Assembly: GCA_947493325.1 (NCBI GenBank) | Contig: CANLQI010000001.1 | Coordinates: forward strand, 1,379,375 to 1,443,374 | Direction of reading: 5' to 3' | DNA length: 64,000 nucleotides | Origin: an uncultured Sphingomonadaceae bacterium | GTDB lineage: Bacteria > Pseudomonadota > Alphaproteobacteria > Sphingomonadales > Sphingomonadaceae | Part shown: one piece after another, positions 62,959-64,000 of the stretch | Layout: every line of letters begins with the position of its first letter | Position numbering within the stretch: the stretch's first letter is position 1 | The notes under the pieces: model-generated | The model's database searches: none | What the model was told of the DNA's origin: nothing | The model's input: only the letters and a program-made list of their open reading frames with translations | Translations under genes and position numbers: made by a program

Positions 62959-64000
62959 ATGGTACGCGCTGCTTCCCGCAGATTTTCCAATAGATGTGCG
63001 CGCATTTCATTGCTGGGCACATGTATGCTCGGGCTGTCCGCGCCTGCTTATGCTGCCTTGCAATCAGAGGACACAGCCGCTGATACGGGTTACAGCGCAG
63101 CGATAAATACATTGCGTCAGCAAGCCGAACAAGGCGATGCAGAGGCGCAATATAATCTGGGTCAGGCATATCTCATCGGCCGCGGTGTCCCCAAGGACCA
63201 AGAAATGGCGGAAAGCTGGCTCGCCAAATCTGCGCGGCAAGGCAATTCGGATGCGATTGAAAGCTATGGCCTGATATTATTCCGCAACGACCACCAGGCA
63301 GAAGCCATGCCCTATATTGAGGCCGCCGCAGCGCGGGGGCAGAACAAAGCCCAATATATATTGGGCATCGCACATTTTAACGGCGATCTCGCCCGGCAGG
63401 ATTGGGTCAGGGCCTATGCGATGATGATCCTCGCGGCAGAAGGCGGCCTGCCGCAGGCGGAGCTGAATCTGGGCACCATGGACCGTTACATTCCGATCGC
63501 GGAGAGGCAGGAAGGGTTGCGCCTCGCCCGCAAACTGGAAATCGAAATCAAGGAGAGAAACGGGGAAAGCGGAGAAAATATCGTCGCTTCTGCTCCGCGG
63601 GAGCCTGGACCGCCGCCTGTCCAGACGGAAGCACAGGCAGACCCCGTTGCCACGTCCCGCGAAGATGCGCCTGTAATGGAAACACAGACAGAAGCCATTG
63701 AACCGGCAGAAACCACTATAGAGGTTGCACAATTGCCACCATCCAGCGCCGCAACGGACGAAATTGTGGGCGCGGCAGAAACAGAAGAAGATACAGGACC
63801 TTCCCAGGATATGGAACTGGCCGGCACAGCGGAAAGCGAAACCGAAGCTCCTGACGAAGCAGCCGATCCAGAAGAAACCGTTGCAGAAGAAACCGAGATC
63901 GCCGAACCTATTCTGGACGATAGCGCAAATATGAGCGAAGAAGATCAGGCCCCTGTAGAAGAAGATGCCCCGCCGGCGGAAGATACCGATCCCCCTGCTG
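62959..64000 (+). CDS. SEL1-repeat (TPR-like) secreted protein, truncated by the window end
   Basis: 347 codons are present without a stop. It begins MVRAASRRFSNRCARISLLG and continues with a hydrophobic run to AYA-ALQ, a signal peptide. SEL1 repeats follow: GDAEAQYNLGQAYLIGRGVP, QGNSDAIESYGLILFRND, GQNKAQYILGIAHFNGD and GGLPQAELNLGTM. After about residue 205 the protein is a long acidic, Pro/Glu/Ala/Thr-rich tail. SEL1 proteins are adaptors in envelope or signalling complexes; the role here is unknown. An AGAAG ribosome-binding site precedes the ATG. Confidence 0.85.
   Translation, partial: MVRAASRRFSNRCARISLLGTCMLGLSAPAYAALQSEDTAADTGYSAAINTLRQQAEQGDAEAQYNLGQAYLIGRGVPKDQEMAESWLAKSARQGNSDAIESYGLILFRNDHQAEAMPYIEAAAARGQNKAQYILGIAHFNGDLARQDWVRAYAMMILAAEGGLPQAELNLGTMDRYIPIAERQEGLRLARKLEIEIKERNGESGENIVASAPREPGPPPVQTEAQADPVATSREDAPVMETQTEAIEPAETTIEVAQLPPSSAATDEIVGAAETEEDTGPSQDMELAGTAESETEAPDEAADPEETVAEETEIAEPILDDSANMSEEDQAPVEEDAPPAEDTDPPA

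Overview
The window reads as chromosomal core sequence of an alphaproteobacterium, most probably a sphingomonad (Sphingorhabdus/Sphingopyxis-like; genus is inference). Evidence for this: the comF-grxC-nitrilase-DUF1178 and glyQ-glyS-ppdK gene orders, a CpdR/ChpT cell-cycle phosphorelay, a mreBCD-mrdA-rodA cluster, two large TonB-dependent receptors (one Oar-like), SapC, an L25/CTC ribosomal protein with an acidic tail, and a trigger factor with a Lys/Ala-rich tail. The DNA is moderately GC-rich, gene-dense and free of prophage, insertion sequences and CRISPR. The only mobile-looking DNA is short interspersed palindromic (REP-like) sequence.

Layout. 1-3.6 kb: redox, nitrilase and ComF genes on the minus strand, a divergent methyltransferase, and a DUF1254/DUF1214 membrane-anchored pair. 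4.2-10.4 kb: ppdK, glyS and glyQ, with two palindromic elements inserted in frame inside glyS. 10.6-14.4 kb: a probable self-regulated module of three related four-helix membrane proteins with a tiny XRE regulator behind a promoter full of TGAC/GTCA dyads, then two TraB/GumN paralogues. 14.4-21 kb: thioesterase, rplY, pth, a Tat-signal SDR, ychF, an NPP-type phosphodiesterase lipoprotein and MaoC. 21-29.4 kb: mutL diverging from the rod-shape operon mreB-mreC-mreD-mrdA-rodA. 29.4-38.1 kb: purT and a secreted DsrE protein, a ZnuD-like TonB receptor, a DEAD-box helicase, an FAD oxidoreductase and SapC. 38.1-41.1 kb is the regulatory-RNA-rich part: a small gene behind a Fur-type box, a candidate trans-acting sRNA with C-rich loops, cpdR, tRNA-Val, a 61-codon small ORF and rnpB. 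41-46 kb: AmpD-like amidase, response regulator, chpT, JAMM protease, rluD, rpoH and mtgA. 46-54 kb: Oar-like receptor, clpX, clpP, tig and tRNA-Leu. 54-64 kb: a CsgG-like secreted protein, gatCAB, a DUF3089 protein, ruvX, pyrB with a probably inactive dihydroorotase partner, and a SEL1-repeat protein cut by the window end.

Functional links. ClpX, ClpP, CpdR and ChpT belong to one known alphaproteobacterial circuit that phosphorylates CpdR and gates regulated proteolysis of CtrA; RpoH, trigger factor and ClpXP form a protein quality-control group. MreBCD, PBP2, RodA, MtgA and the AmpD-like amidase cover peptidoglycan synthesis and turnover. PyrB with its metal-ligand-less dihydroorotase partner matches the Pseudomonas-type aspartate transcarbamoylase complex.

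Least explained and most worth study: the three-membrane-protein/XRE module at 10.65-12.3 kb, the candidate sRNA at 38.72-38.82 kb, the Fur-boxed small gene at 38.17-38.57 kb, and the translated palindromes in glyS.
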